NCBI GenBank assembly: GCA_964603725.1
Contig: CAZRWW010000012.1
Coordinates: forward strand, 1 to 64,000
From: CAZDKK01 sp964603725
GTDB taxonomy: Bacteria > Eisenbacteria > RBG-16-71-46 > CAIMUX01 > WJJG01
Direction: 5' to 3'
DNA: 64,000 nucleotides
Shown here: piece by piece, positions 50,522-59,614 of the stretch
Numbering within the stretch: position 1 is the stretch's first letter
Layout: every line of letters begins with the position of its first letter
Notes under the pieces: generated by a model
What the model saw: the letters and a program-made list of their open reading frames with translations, nothing else
What the model was told of the DNA's origin: nothing
The model's database searches: none
Position numbers and translations under genes: made by a program

Positions 50522-52615
50522 CTATTCGACGCGGCAGCGGAATGCCGCCACGCCCTTCACCTTCACGTAGTCCGTGCTCCAGATCTCGATCGGCCGCTCG
50601 CCATCGCCCAGCAGGCTGATCGCCAGACCGCCGTGCAGGCGCCCCTCCGTGAAGAGGCCAATGTCGCCTGCCGTCACCGACAGCGTGACCGTGCTGTACG
50701 CCGGTGCATCGACGCGACCGGTGACCGGATCGAGCTGGGCGCAGGCGACCGGCTCCGCCTCGAGGATGAGGTCATCCGCGACGAAGAGGTCGCCCTCCCG
50801 GCGCGCGAAGTGGAACGCGACGGCCACCCCGGTCGGAAAGTGATTCTCGATCTGCGCGTCGATCGACATCACGAGCAGGTTCTCGGTCACTTGCTCGCGC
50901 AGATCGTGGTCCAGCTCGACCGTGAACGGATCTCCCTGCTGGTGCGCCGTCTCGAGAACGAGACGCATGGGCGCCAACACTGTGAGCTGGCCGTCGAGGT
51001 AATCGCCCATCTGCACCGCGCCCTCCGTCACCCCGTCGCCGATCGCGATCGAGCCTTCCAGCACCACAGTCGCCGGGCGCAGGCGCAGCAGCGCCGCGAT
51101 GGCGGAGTCGGTCTCGTCGAGTTCGACACGCGTCTCGGCCGGGGAGCCGGACCCGCCGGCGGGCAGCATCGCCGCCAGCGGTACGCGCACCGTGTCGCCG
51201 CCGGCCTGGGCCCGCAGCTCGAGGCGCGCCTCGGCGGCCACGGCCGCGTGGTTGCGTATCACGAGCTCTACCTGGGCGGCGTCGAACTCCACGCCCTCGG
51301 TTCCGGCCGGGAAGTCGATGGGGGTCTCGATCGGGGTGATGTCCACGGCGATGTGATCCATGACGCCGCGAACCCACGCGAGGCGCAGATCCGCCGCCCG
51401 CAGGGTCCCCGTCGCGGCCGCGCCCAGGGCCACGGCGGCCGTCTCCTGGGTGGGCTCGGTAGCGGCGGCGAGGAGGAGCGGCCAGTTGTCCATCCCCGCG
51501 CGGGCCAGTGTGGCCCCGGCAACGTCGACATCGATGGCCGCGACGCCGCCCGGGCCCACGTGGGTCACCACGCGCAGCGGCTCGCCGTCCACCAGGAGCC
51601 CGGGCACCTCCAGCACCAGGGTCGCGGCCGCCGGCAGGTGGCTCTGCAGGTAGCAGGTCAGGCGGCCCTCGCTGATCAACGCCTCGGAGATCGCGCAGCG
51701 CTCCGCGAACTCGATCTGGCCTTCACCGGACGCCAACAGGGCGGGCAGGTGCCCGACAAGGCGCTCCACCCGCGTGTCCCCGAACTCGAGCGCCAAATCC
51801 AACCCCATGGACTCCCTGATCTCGACACCGGCGCCCTCGCTCCCCGCCGACCAGCCGGCAATCTCGATGCTCAGTGCGCCCGAGAGGACCAGGCCGGACA
51901 GGTCCCGCTCGCACCGCGCGCTCTCGCCCGCCGCCAGGGCCTCGGCCAGAACCCACTCGACGACGGGATCGGCGGCGGGAACCGAGCGATCGAACAGGCC
52001 TATGCGCAGGACTTGCCCCGGAAGCTCTCCGCCGACGGGAAAAGGCAGGTTGTTGGTCAGCTCGAGGCGCAGCACGCCCGCGGTGAACGCGGCCTCCGTG
52101 AAGCTGTCGAGGCTCGGCAGGTCGATCCGGCGCGGGCCGAAATCAAACGGCGGCACCGGCCCGATCTCGCCCGGCGCCGGAGCCCCGGCGGGAAGCAGCT
52201 CGGCCGATCCGAGCGACACCCCGGGGAGCGCTGGCGGCGCGAAGTCGATGTCGGTGAGATTGGCCGCGTAGGTTCGCTCCCTCACCGCGGCGCTGATCTC
52301 TCCGTCGAGCGTGACCGGATCGATCGGCTCGCAGAGCCGGATCGTCAGGGGTCCCGGGGCGGTCGTGTCGCCGCTCACGGCCTGCAGTCCGGCGGCCATC
52401 TGCTGGCCCGTGTAGATCTCTTCCCTGATGGGAACGTAGAGCGTCGTGTCGAACCTGGGCGCCTGAGGGGTCTCGAGCCCGCAACCGGCCGACGCGAGAA
52501 GGGCGGTCACACCCGCGGCGGCAGCGGCGGCGGACACGCCCGCGAAGACCCGCGCCGGGACCGCCCGCCACCCGGCCTTGCGGCCGGTGTTACGATCGCC
52601 GGTCGCGAAGTTCAC
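50522..52615 (-). CDS. Large exported lipoprotein of unknown function
   Basis: A 697-residue protein starting at GTG 52615 after GGAGGGCAG. A hydrophobic run leads to the lipobox SAGC (ALLASAGCGLETPQ) near residue 44. The rest is beta-rich with repeated GELPG, LELTNNLPFPVGGELPG, LVIRNHAAVAAEARLEL and IQI-like strands, without motifs I recognise; it may be a set of LEA14/WHy-like or Ig-like domains. No catalytic residues were seen. It sits on the same strand as a DUF5723-like barrel, suggesting a lipoprotein-barrel pair of the envelope. Divergent from moeA. Confidence 0.65.
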   Translation of the reverse strand: MNFATGDRNTGRKAGWRAVPARVFAGVSAAAAAAGVTALLASAGCGLETPQAPRFDTTLYVPIREEIYTGQQMAAGLQAVSGDTTAPGPLTIRLCEPIDPVTLDGEISAAVRERTYAANLTDIDFAPPALPGVSLGSAELLPAGAPAPGEIGPVPPFDFGPRRIDLPSLDSFTEAAFTAGVLRLELTNNLPFPVGGELPGQVLRIGLFDRSVPAADPVVEWVLAEALAAGESARCERDLSGLVLSGALSIEIAGWSAGSEGAGVEIRESMGLDLALEFGDTRVERLVGHLPALLASGEGQIEFAERCAISEALISEGRLTCYLQSHLPAAATLVLEVPGLLVDGEPLRVVTHVGPGGVAAIDVDVAGATLARAGMDNWPLLLAAATEPTQETAAVALGAAATGTLRAADLRLAWVRGVMDHIAVDITPIETPIDFPAGTEGVEFDAAQVELVIRNHAAVAAEARLELRAQAGGDTVRVPLAAMLPAGGSGSPAETRVELDETDSAIAALLRLRPATVVLEGSIAIGDGVTEGAVQMGDYLDGQLTVLAPMRLVLETAHQQGDPFTVELDHDLREQVTENLLVMSIDAQIENHFPTGVAVAFHFARREGDLFVADDLILEAEPVACAQLDPVTGRVDAPAYSTVTLSVTAGDIGLFTEGRLHGGLAISLLGDGERPIEIWSTDYVKVKGVAAFRCRVE

Positions 52616-52927
52616 CTGCCCTCCGTCGCGGGGAGGGTCTCCCTGCCCCTGGCCCCAGGCAGCCCAACCCGACAGCGTGCGCTCGCCCGGCCGGCGCCGA
52701 TTCGCCGAGCCGGGAGCCGCTGCGCGAGGATGGGGCAGGGAATGTGCCGCGCGACCCGGGCGAGTACCACGGTGGACAAGCATCGGCGGCGCTCCAGGTT
52801 GCGCGGGATCGGGCGGAATTGGCTCCGGCGCGCCGCGGGGCCGGAAGCACGAATGAGATTGCGTATTGCACGACCATTTGCGATGCGGATCCGATCACCG
52901 AGCTTCTCAGGCCGGACGCCGGTAGGC

Positions 52928-52933
52928 TAGGAT
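52928..52933 (+). promoter_or_regulatory. -10 element placed for a leaderless moeA transcript
   Basis: TAGGAT (52928-52933) ends 7 bp before the ATG at 52941, so transcription would begin at or beside the A of the ATG. The bases between are TCCCCCC, with no ribosome site. The remaining divergent gap from 52616 holds only leaders and an AT-richer patch near 52857-52890. Confidence 0.4.
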
Positions 52934-52940
52934 TCCCCCC

Positions 52941-54248
52941 ATGGCCGAGGGACTTGACAGGGAAGCACGCAGCTGGGAGCCGTACGGCCTGGCGCTCGAG
53001 CGTATCCGTGACGCCCTCGCTCCGATCGGCAGGGAGCGGGTGGACATCGAACATGCGCAGGGACGCATCGCGGCCCGCGACCTGGAGGCGCCCTGTCAGC
53101 TCCCCACTGCCCCGATCGCCACGCGGGACGGCTTCGCCCTGCGCGCCGCCGACACGCAGGCGCGGGCCGGGGGGACGCCGAGGCCGATCACGATCGTGGG
53201 CTCCGCCTTCCCCGACATGCCTCGCTCGCGGCAGTTCTCCATCGCTCACGGGCAGGCGGCCGCCATCACGACCGGAGCGGCCATGCCGGCCGGGTCCAAC
53301 GCCGTGCTGCCACTCGAGAGCGCTTCGGTGAAGGGCAATCAGCTCGTGGCGGCGGAAGCGGTCGCCAAGGGCGCCGGCGTGCTGTTCCCTGGCGACGACG
53401 TCCGCGACGGCACGCCGATCGTGGTCAGCGGCCGACCGCTCACGCCATCCCAGATCGGTTTGCTGGCCGCGACGGGCCTTTCACACCTCGAGGTCTTCCA
53501 GGCCCCCAGGGTCGGGATCATCACGACCGGCGATGAGATCCTCGCCACGGCCGGCGACGAGCGAGCCGCGGGCGCCCGCCACGCGGCCGCCGAGGGATGT
53601 GTCCAACCACCCAGCAACGCCATCACGCTGGCCGCCTGGTGCGCGCGTTTCGGCCTGCCGGCACGGCGGTGGGTCGTCCCCGACAACGCAGGGCTCCTGA
53701 GCGCGGCGCTCAGGGAGGCGCTGGCCGACAGCCACGTGCTGATCACGATCGGGGGCAGCGGCCCGGGCAGTCGCGACTGCGTCCACGAGGTCCTGGACGA
53801 CCTGGGGTGGGAACCGCACTTCGACGGTGTGCGCCTGCGCCCCGGGCGCACCAGCGGCTTCGGGCTCTTGCGCGGCCGGCCGACTTTCATGCTGCCGGGG
53901 ACGCCGACGGCCAGCGAGACGGCCTTCCTGTTGCTGGCGCTCCCGGGAATCCTGACCTTGGCGGGCGCTACCGAACCGCCGTTTCCGGCGGTGCCGGCCC
54001 GTCTCAGCCGCGACCTGCGCCGCACCAAAGAACAACGGCTGTGGACCCAGGCGGTGCGCGTGCGTCTGGCGCCGGGGACCTTCTTCCTGCAGGCCACCCC
54101 CCTGGCGGGCCGCCCGGCGCAGCGACGTCAGGGCCGCCTCGTCGCGAGCGCCACGGCCGATGGCATCGTCATCGTCGAAGAGGGCGAGGACAGCCTGCGG
54201 GCGGGCGATATCGTCGGCGTGATCTTGCTGCACGCGATCTGGAGCTGA
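52941..54248 (+). CDS. moeA: Molybdopterin molybdotransferase MoeA
   Basis: A 435-residue enzyme. Domain order is that of MoeA: domain III start (ALERIRDALAP), DIEHAQGRIAARDLEAP, PIATRDGFALRAAD, the small domain with ITTGAAMPAGSNAVLPLES and PGDDVRDG, LSHLEVFQAPRVGIITTGDEIL, then the MogA-like fold with LITIGGSGPGSRDCVHEVL and FMLPGTPTASETAFLLLALPG, and a C-terminal beta domain. It inserts molybdate into adenylylated molybdopterin. The usual PGNPVS loop is PGTPTA and the D of GGxSxGxxD is RDC, slight but odd changes. No other molybdenum-cofactor gene lies in the window. The start has no ribosome site (see 52928). Confidence 0.9.
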   Translation: MAEGLDREARSWEPYGLALERIRDALAPIGRERVDIEHAQGRIAARDLEAPCQLPTAPIATRDGFALRAADTQARAGGTPRPITIVGSAFPDMPRSRQFSIAHGQAAAITTGAAMPAGSNAVLPLESASVKGNQLVAAEAVAKGAGVLFPGDDVRDGTPIVVSGRPLTPSQIGLLAATGLSHLEVFQAPRVGIITTGDEILATAGDERAAGARHAAAEGCVQPPSNAITLAAWCARFGLPARRWVVPDNAGLLSAALREALADSHVLITIGGSGPGSRDCVHEVLDDLGWEPHFDGVRLRPGRTSGFGLLRGRPTFMLPGTPTASETAFLLLALPGILTLAGATEPPFPAVPARLSRDLRRTKEQRLWTQAVRVRLAPGTFFLQATPLAGRPAQRRQGRLVASATADGIVIVEEGEDSLRAGDIVGVILLHAIWS

Positions 54249-54265
54249 CGGCCCGTCCCGGCGGC

Positions 54266-55360
54266 TCACTCCTCGTACCGCGCGAAGAGCTTCCCCCAGT
54301 CCGACTCCCGCTGCCAGCGCTTCACCATCGGCGCTCCCTTCAGCGGATACCAGACCCGGTCGTGGTAGGTCTCCGAGCCCCAGATGAAGATGTTCACCAG
54401 GGGCGTGTGGAAGAAGAGCTTCTGGAGCGCCTTGAGCGGCGTGTCGAACCACAGCAGTCGCCCCACTCCGGTCGCGAGGTTGACCCCGACGTCGAAGTTC
54501 CAGCGCTCCTGCGCGACGTCGGCGTCGCCGACCACCTCGATCTCGCGCAGGTCGCCCGTGCCGAGTCCGCGCTCGTGCGACAGCCAGATGCACGGCAGCT
54601 TCTGCGGATCCATCCCCATCAGCGTCGCCGCGACCGCGTCGATGGCCACCTGGTCGGCCGACGCCAGGATGATGTGCTTGTCGTGCGGCTTGACGGTGCG
54701 CGGGCCCGGCCCCGAGCCGGCGGTCGTGCCGTCCATCGTCGCGAACATGCCCGGATGAATCTCCTTGCCGATCGCCAGGAGGTCGACCAGCGTCTCGTGG
54801 ATCCAGGTGTGCGTGTAGTGGCGCTTGAAGTTGAGCAGGCCGCCAAAGGCATTCTTGAGCGCGCCGGTGTACTGGGTGTAGGAATGGGTCTTGACCGTGG
54901 GCATGTGCACGATGTTCTTGCCGATGAAGAAATCGGGGATGCGCACTTCGTGGCCGAAGATCCTCGGCAGCGCGATCAGCTCGCGCTTCGGGCGGAACGG
55001 CACCCACCGCATGTGCTCTTCCTTGAAGTTGAAGAGGACCGGGATGCCGAACTGGCGGTAGATCGGCGTGAACTTCAGGCGTTCCTCGCCCTGTTCGGGA
55101 ATGGTCACGACGGTGTGGTTGTGGACGGCGACCAGGTCGTTCAGGCCGGCGCCCTTGAGGGCTCGGATGGTGCCCTCGAGCTGCCAGGGCGTGGTGTTCA
55201 CGCCGGGCATGACGTAGTGCCAGGTGATGTTGTCCTTGAGGATGGTGGTCGTGTCGGGCGGCAGCGCCTGCTTCAGGCCGGCCAGTTCGCACAGCCGCAC
55301 GTAGTCCGCGACGACCGTCTCCGGCCGTGTGCGCAGGATCGCCACCTTTGCCTTGGCCAT
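54266..55360 (-). CDS. DUF362-family protein
   Basis: A 364-residue protein. AGGAGGC stands just before two adjacent ATGs (55363 and 55360); the second has the better spacing. It starts KAKVAILRTRPETVVADYVRLCELAGL, then TTILKDNITWHYVMPGVNTTPWQLEGTIRALKGAG and the conserved DUF362 core IVHMPTVKTHSYTQYTGALKNAFGGLLNFKRH, SADQVAIDAVAATLMGMDPQKLPCI. Members are often fused to ferredoxin domains; this one has no CxxC clusters. Function is unknown in the family, though the core resembles a nickel- or sulfur-metabolism Rossmann fold. Divergent from the quinoprotein-like propeller gene, with a good promoter at 55401-55430. Confidence 0.88.
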   Translation of the reverse strand: MAKAKVAILRTRPETVVADYVRLCELAGLKQALPPDTTTILKDNITWHYVMPGVNTTPWQLEGTIRALKGAGLNDLVAVHNHTVVTIPEQGEERLKFTPIYRQFGIPVLFNFKEEHMRWVPFRPKRELIALPRIFGHEVRIPDFFIGKNIVHMPTVKTHSYTQYTGALKNAFGGLLNFKRHYTHTWIHETLVDLLAIGKEIHPGMFATMDGTTAGSGPGPRTVKPHDKHIILASADQVAIDAVAATLMGMDPQKLPCIWLSHERGLGTGDLREIEVVGDADVAQERWNFDVGVNLATGVGRLLWFDTPLKALQKLFFHTPLVNIFIWGSETYHDRVWYPLKGAPMVKRWQRESDWGKLFARYEE

Positions 55361-55400
55361 CATGCCTCCTTCAGAGAGTCCCCCGCGAACCCAGTATCGC

Positions 55401-55430
55401 ATTATCGGCAGCCGCGGGCCGCCGCTGCAA
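55401..55430 (-). promoter_or_regulatory. Candidate promoter of the DUF362 gene
   Basis: Minus strand: TTGCAG (55430-55425), 18-bp spacer, GATAAT (55406-55401), about 40 bp before the start codon. Confidence 0.5.
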
Positions 55431-55640
55431 CTGCCGGTCTGGACGGGATGCCGCGCCCCCGGGCGAGCAGCCCCGAGCGGGGAAACCCTCCAGACCCGCG
55501 AGGGGTTCCTCGGCCCGCCCGTGGACCCGGCTCGGGCGGGGGGATTTCGCAGGGCGCCTCGGGCGGCAAGATCTGCTAAGCTTGGGTTTCTGGGCCGCGA
55601 GCGGCATTCGAGGACGGGTCACAAGCTCAAGGAGGTCGCC

Positions 55641-57278
55641 ATGGCACCCACAGGCATTGCTCGGTTCAGGTTTCCGCTCTCCGCGACGCTGGTCGTGGTG
55701 TTGTTGATCGGAGTCGGCGCCACGGCCATACCTGCCGGCGCCAGCGGGTCGATGTGCGTGCACGAGCTCGCCGCCACCGGCACGACCGTCGCGACCACAC
55801 ACGATCCGCAGTTCTCCGCGCCGGGCCCGCCGGCCGGCACGCCGGCGAACGTGCCCGATGGACGCGACTATCTCTGGCGCAACACTCACACCGGCTGGAT
55901 TGGCTCCTCCACCGGCATCAGCCTGATCCCGGGACGGGAGGACGTGATGGTGGGCTACGTCAACGCACCGCCCTCGGTCGTGGAGTTCTACGAGGCCGAC
56001 GGCACGGGCGTGCCCTACCTGACCGCGCCCGCGCACGAGGCGCAGATCGCGGCGCGCGACGGGGTCTATGTGGAGGCCAGTCAGGGCGGTGGCGCCATCA
56101 CCCTGACGGGGTGGTACAACGACCTCTCCACGCCCGCCTGGACCCTGACGCTGCCCGGCGCGTCGTTCCCCGATACCGACAACACGCTGCAGGTCAACAT
56201 GGACGCCACCCGCGTCTTCTTCGGCTACTTCCAGGGCGGCCAGGCGTGGCTGCTCGTCATCGACGCCGCCACCGGCAACAAGCTGGTGCAGACGCTCATC
56301 AACATCAGCCCGGTCACGCTGCGCGGGGTTGCTTGCAGCGACGACGGGCGCTACGTGGTGCTCAACTGCGGCGCGACCCACATCGTCTACGACGTCGATC
56401 TCAGCGCGGAGCGCGGCCGGATCAGCACCGGCGCCAGCACCGACCCGACCGCGATCTCCGAGACCGGCGAGTGGGTCGCGGCGGGCTTCACGAGCTGCAA
56501 GGCCTGGCAGTGGGACCCCGGCACCCAGACCTACGTGCTGCGCTGGACGCGGTCGACTGCGGCGCACTACTTGGGCGTCAACATGATCAGCGAGCGCGGC
56601 TACTGGATCGTCGGCTGGTACAGCAGCTCCTACAACCAGAACCGCATCCAGCGCTGGAGCCTCACCACGGGCGAGCTGCTCTGGGTCATCGATATGCCGA
56701 CCAGTCCGGGAACGGTGCAGGACCTGCCCGTCTCGATCGACTTCAGTCGCAACCGCTCGGTGATCGCGGTGGGATGCTGGGGCGACACGCAGCCGATCTC
56801 CCCGGAGATACTGGCCTTCACGCCCGACGGCGAGGAGCTGGCCGCGCAGCACGCCCCCGGCTCGATCTTCGATGTGGCGGTCTCGACGGACGGGCGCTAC
56901 GTGTCGGGCACGGGCAAGCTGGTGCACGCCAACATCATGGGCAGCGGGGCGGATGTCTACTGCATGTTCGCGGGCGACCCGGCGGCGGTCGCGGCCGGCG
57001 GCGATCAGCCGGCCGGCCCGGCGCTCCAGCTCAGCGCCGCGCCCAACCCGTGCCGCGCGGGGGCCCTGATCCGGGCCAGCGGACCGCCGGCGGCCGGTGG
57101 AATTGTGCGCATCATCGACGCCGGCGGCCGTCTGGTGAGCACGCTCTCGATGGGCCCGAGCGGAGCCGCCTGGGACGGCAACGATCGCGGTGGCCAGGCC
57201 GCCGCCGCCGGCATGTACTACGCCGTGCTGGCGACACCCCGGGGCCTCGCGCGCACTCCCCTGCTGGTCGTGCGATAG
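55641..57278 (+). CDS. Secreted quinoprotein/WD40-like propeller with sorting domain
   Basis: A 545-residue exported protein with AAGGAGG before the ATG at 55641. Signal peptide residues 8-33. The body has repeated beta-blades (AAFSDDGxYVVLNCG-like: VACSDDGRYVVLNCG, AISETGEWVAAGF, VAVSTDGRYVSGTG) typical of YVTN/WD40-like or quinoprotein propellers. A Trp-rich segment (CKAWQWDPGTQTYVLRW) lies between. The C-terminal module is FlgD-like (SAAPNPCRAGALIRAS, GRLVSTLSMG, WDGNDRGGQAAAAGMYYAVLATPRG). No active site was seen; a secreted binding or scaffold role is likely. Confidence 0.85.
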   Translation: MAPTGIARFRFPLSATLVVVLLIGVGATAIPAGASGSMCVHELAATGTTVATTHDPQFSAPGPPAGTPANVPDGRDYLWRNTHTGWIGSSTGISLIPGREDVMVGYVNAPPSVVEFYEADGTGVPYLTAPAHEAQIAARDGVYVEASQGGGAITLTGWYNDLSTPAWTLTLPGASFPDTDNTLQVNMDATRVFFGYFQGGQAWLLVIDAATGNKLVQTLINISPVTLRGVACSDDGRYVVLNCGATHIVYDVDLSAERGRISTGASTDPTAISETGEWVAAGFTSCKAWQWDPGTQTYVLRWTRSTAAHYLGVNMISERGYWIVGWYSSSYNQNRIQRWSLTTGELLWVIDMPTSPGTVQDLPVSIDFSRNRSVIAVGCWGDTQPISPEILAFTPDGEELAAQHAPGSIFDVAVSTDGRYVSGTGKLVHANIMGSGADVYCMFAGDPAAVAAGGDQPAGPALQLSAAPNPCRAGALIRASGPPAAGGIVRIIDAGGRLVSTLSMGPSGAAWDGNDRGGQAAAAGMYYAVLATPRGLARTPLLVVR

Positions 57279-57316
57279 GGTTCTGACTGCAATCCCTTCG
57301 AGGGATGCCGGATAGC

Positions 57317-57357
57317 GCAATCGGCCGCTTCGCGCTCGGCGCGGGGCGGCCGATTGC
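57317..57357 (+). terminator. Hairpin after the propeller gene
   Basis: GCAATCGGCCGC (57317-57328) pairs perfectly with GCGGCCGATTGC (57346-57357). There is no T tract, so it may be a weak terminator or an mRNA end-protector. Confidence 0.55.
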
Positions 57358-57369
57358 TGTCGGGCGCGG

Positions 57370-57399
57370 TTGACCACCATGTGCATGAGAAGCTATAGT
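57370..57399 (+). promoter_or_regulatory. Strong candidate promoter of the HENMH peptidase gene
   Basis: TTGACC (57370-57375), 18-bp spacer, TATAGT (57394-57399), followed by an AT-rich TTAGATGG. The leader would be about 115 nt. Confidence 0.6.
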
Positions 57400-57522
57400 T
57401 TAGATGGTATGTTGCGGTGCGTGCCGCCGCCGGCGTGACGGCGGGCGGCCCTGGCCGGCATCGGTTACCTGTCATCCAGTCGGTGCTCCACAACGAGGCT
57501 CTACGCTACTGGAGGTACTCTC

Positions 57523-59289
57523 ATGAAGCTGTCCAACCTGCTCGCCGTCGCTCTGGGCATCACCCTCATCGCCCTGGCCCCGGCCAGCGCGGAACGGCAA
57601 CCCTTCGTCACCTTCGGACACCCGGCCCTGGAAGCGATCAACGAGGCTTACCTGAGCGGCTCGATCGACGAGGACCAGGCGCTGCTCTACCGCCTCTTCT
57701 TCGTCAAGGCTCCCGAGCGCCTCCCCGCCGAGTTCCAGGCCGAGGGCGACGTGACGATCCGATGCGCCACGCCGATCCTGGTCGAGATCTACGACCGGTC
57801 CGAGAGCTTCGCGGCCGAGTTGCGCGAGCAGGTCGAAGGCCTGCGGGCCCGGCCGACCGGCCTGAACCTGACGATCACCACGACCCATTACGTCATCCAC
57901 TATACGACGACCGGCACGGACGCCTGCACGGCGCAGTACGCGCAGACGGTCGCGGACGCCGCCGAGCTCACGTGGACCACCTTGCACACGCAGATGGGCT
58001 GGGACATCCCCCCGGGCGACGGCGCCCTCGGCGGCGGCACGAACTTGATCGACTGCTACATCCACAACCTGGGCAGCGGCATCCTGGGCATGGCCGAGCC
58101 GGAGAACCCGGTGCCCTCGACGCCGGAGCCCTATGATTACACGGGGTTTTTCCACGTCGGCAACACCATCAGCAACCTGGGCTGGCGCCAGAGCACGACG
58201 GCCCACGAGAACATGCACGTGATCCAGTTCGGCTACTTCGGCGGCTCGGCCCACCGGTGGTTCGACGAGAACGTCGCCATGATGGCCCAGGAGTACGTAT
58301 ACGACGCGGTCAATGACTACCTCGACTACCTCGGCCCCTGGTTCAGCAACCCGTTCAAGTCCCTGAAGACCTTCAACGGCTCCTACGAGTACGGCGGCAT
58401 CGTCTGGCCGATGTACATGTCGGAGCGCTTCGAGCCCGACATGGTCAGGCTGTCCTACGACGGTGTGCAGTGGACCGGCAACATGTGGACCACCTACGAC
58501 AACCTCTTCCCGACCTACGGCACCACGATGACGGCGTCCTACATGGAGCTCATGCGCTGGTGCTGGTACACGCGCCTGCGCAACGACGGCAATCACTTCT
58601 CCGAGGCCGGCATCTTCACGGCGATGCTGCCCGGTGACTGGACCTACTACACCTACCCCACCGGCGAGCTGCACCCGCGCACGAACATGTGGCCGGAAGC
58701 CCTGGGCACGTCCATCAAGAGGTTCGAGCGGGATGCCGCCAGTCCCCACAACTTGCTGCTCATCGATTTCAACGGCGATGTCTGCAGCGCCGGCTTCGAC
58801 TTCATGGTGAAGCAGGCCGGCGTGAACGTCTTCTACGAGTACTACATGACCCTCGACGCCAACGGCGACGGCCACCTCGAGGTCCCGAACTGGGACATCA
58901 TGGAATACGGGATGACGATGGCGCACATGAAGCGCACCTGCACGACCGCCAAGGACTACATCCTGTCGCTCTCCACGACGACCGGATTCTCGGACGTGCC
59001 GGAGATGGGCCCGTTCGTGCGCATCTATCCGAACACGCCCAATCCGTTCGCCAACTACACGATGATCTCCTACTCGCTCAGCGAAGCGGGCAACGTGGAG
59101 ATCCAGGTCGTGGACGCCGCCGGGCGCCTGGTGCGCGACCTCTTCTCCGGCCGCCAGTACGTCGGCGACTATCAGATCGCGTGGGACGGGCAGGACAACG
59201 CCGGCCGCCCGGTGAGCAACGGCATGTACTACGCCCGCCTGATCTCGGGCGACCAGCACGCGGTGCGTGAGATGGCGCTCGTGCGGTAG
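57523..59289 (+). CDS. Secreted HENMH zinc metallopeptidase (MXAN_6640-like) with sorting domain
   Basis: A 588-residue exported protein. GGAGG lies 7 bp before the ATG at 57523; signal peptide residues 5-23 end near ASAE. The zinc motif is His228-Glu229-Asn-Met-His232 (STTAHENMHVIQFGYF), with a probable third ligand at Glu249 in RWFDENVAMMAQEY, the gluzincin-like arrangement of MXAN_6640-family putative metalloproteases. Conserved helices follow. The C-terminal module is FlgD-like (NTPNPFANYTMISYSL, GRLVRDLFSG, WDGQDNAGRPVSNGMYYARL). It probably acts on extracellular protein. Only the catalytic motif and sorting tail are certain; the substrate is not. Confidence 0.9.
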   Translation: MKLSNLLAVALGITLIALAPASAERQPFVTFGHPALEAINEAYLSGSIDEDQALLYRLFFVKAPERLPAEFQAEGDVTIRCATPILVEIYDRSESFAAELREQVEGLRARPTGLNLTITTTHYVIHYTTTGTDACTAQYAQTVADAAELTWTTLHTQMGWDIPPGDGALGGGTNLIDCYIHNLGSGILGMAEPENPVPSTPEPYDYTGFFHVGNTISNLGWRQSTTAHENMHVIQFGYFGGSAHRWFDENVAMMAQEYVYDAVNDYLDYLGPWFSNPFKSLKTFNGSYEYGGIVWPMYMSERFEPDMVRLSYDGVQWTGNMWTTYDNLFPTYGTTMTASYMELMRWCWYTRLRNDGNHFSEAGIFTAMLPGDWTYYTYPTGELHPRTNMWPEALGTSIKRFERDAASPHNLLLIDFNGDVCSAGFDFMVKQAGVNVFYEYYMTLDANGDGHLEVPNWDIMEYGMTMAHMKRTCTTAKDYILSLSTTTGFSDVPEMGPFVRIYPNTPNPFANYTMISYSLSEAGNVEIQVVDAAGRLVRDLFSGRQYVGDYQIAWDGQDNAGRPVSNGMYYARLISGDQHAVREMALVR

Positions 59290-59352
59290 GGGCGCCGCGC
59301 CCCATCCGCGCGCGCCGGCTCGGGCCGCGGGGCACCATCAGGAACCTCGCCA

Positions 59353-59390
59353 GCGGCGGCACCCCCCCGGGGTGCCGCCGCTCGGCTTTT
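59353..59390 (+). terminator. Terminator of the HENMH peptidase gene
   Basis: GCGGCGGCACCCC (59353-59365) pairs perfectly with GGGGTGCCGCCGC (59369-59381) around a 3-nt loop, followed by TCGGCTTTT. The 325-bp gap 59290-59614 otherwise holds the promoter at 59485 and a leader. Confidence 0.85.
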
Positions 59391-59484
59391 GGCCGCGAAT
59401 CCCCCCCTTCCCCGCCCGAGCGGCATGCGCCCGCCGTCCTGCCCCCGGCCGTGCTGCTCTCGCCCGGCGCGCCGGCTTTTCGGC

Positions 59485-59514
59485 TTGAGGCACCCCCGCA
59501 CGGGCCTCTACACT
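59485..59514 (+). promoter_or_regulatory. Candidate promoter of the DUF6754 operon
   Basis: TTGAGG (59485-59490), 18-bp spacer, TACACT (59509-59514), about 95 bp upstream of the GTG at 59615. Confidence 0.5.
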
Positions 59515-59614
59515 GCCCGCGTTTGTGCTCCCCGCCCGCCCCGTGCGCGGCCGATCGCTGGGTCCGAGGCCCGGGGACCGGCGCCGGCACACCAGACGAA
59601 AGGATGGCTCTACG

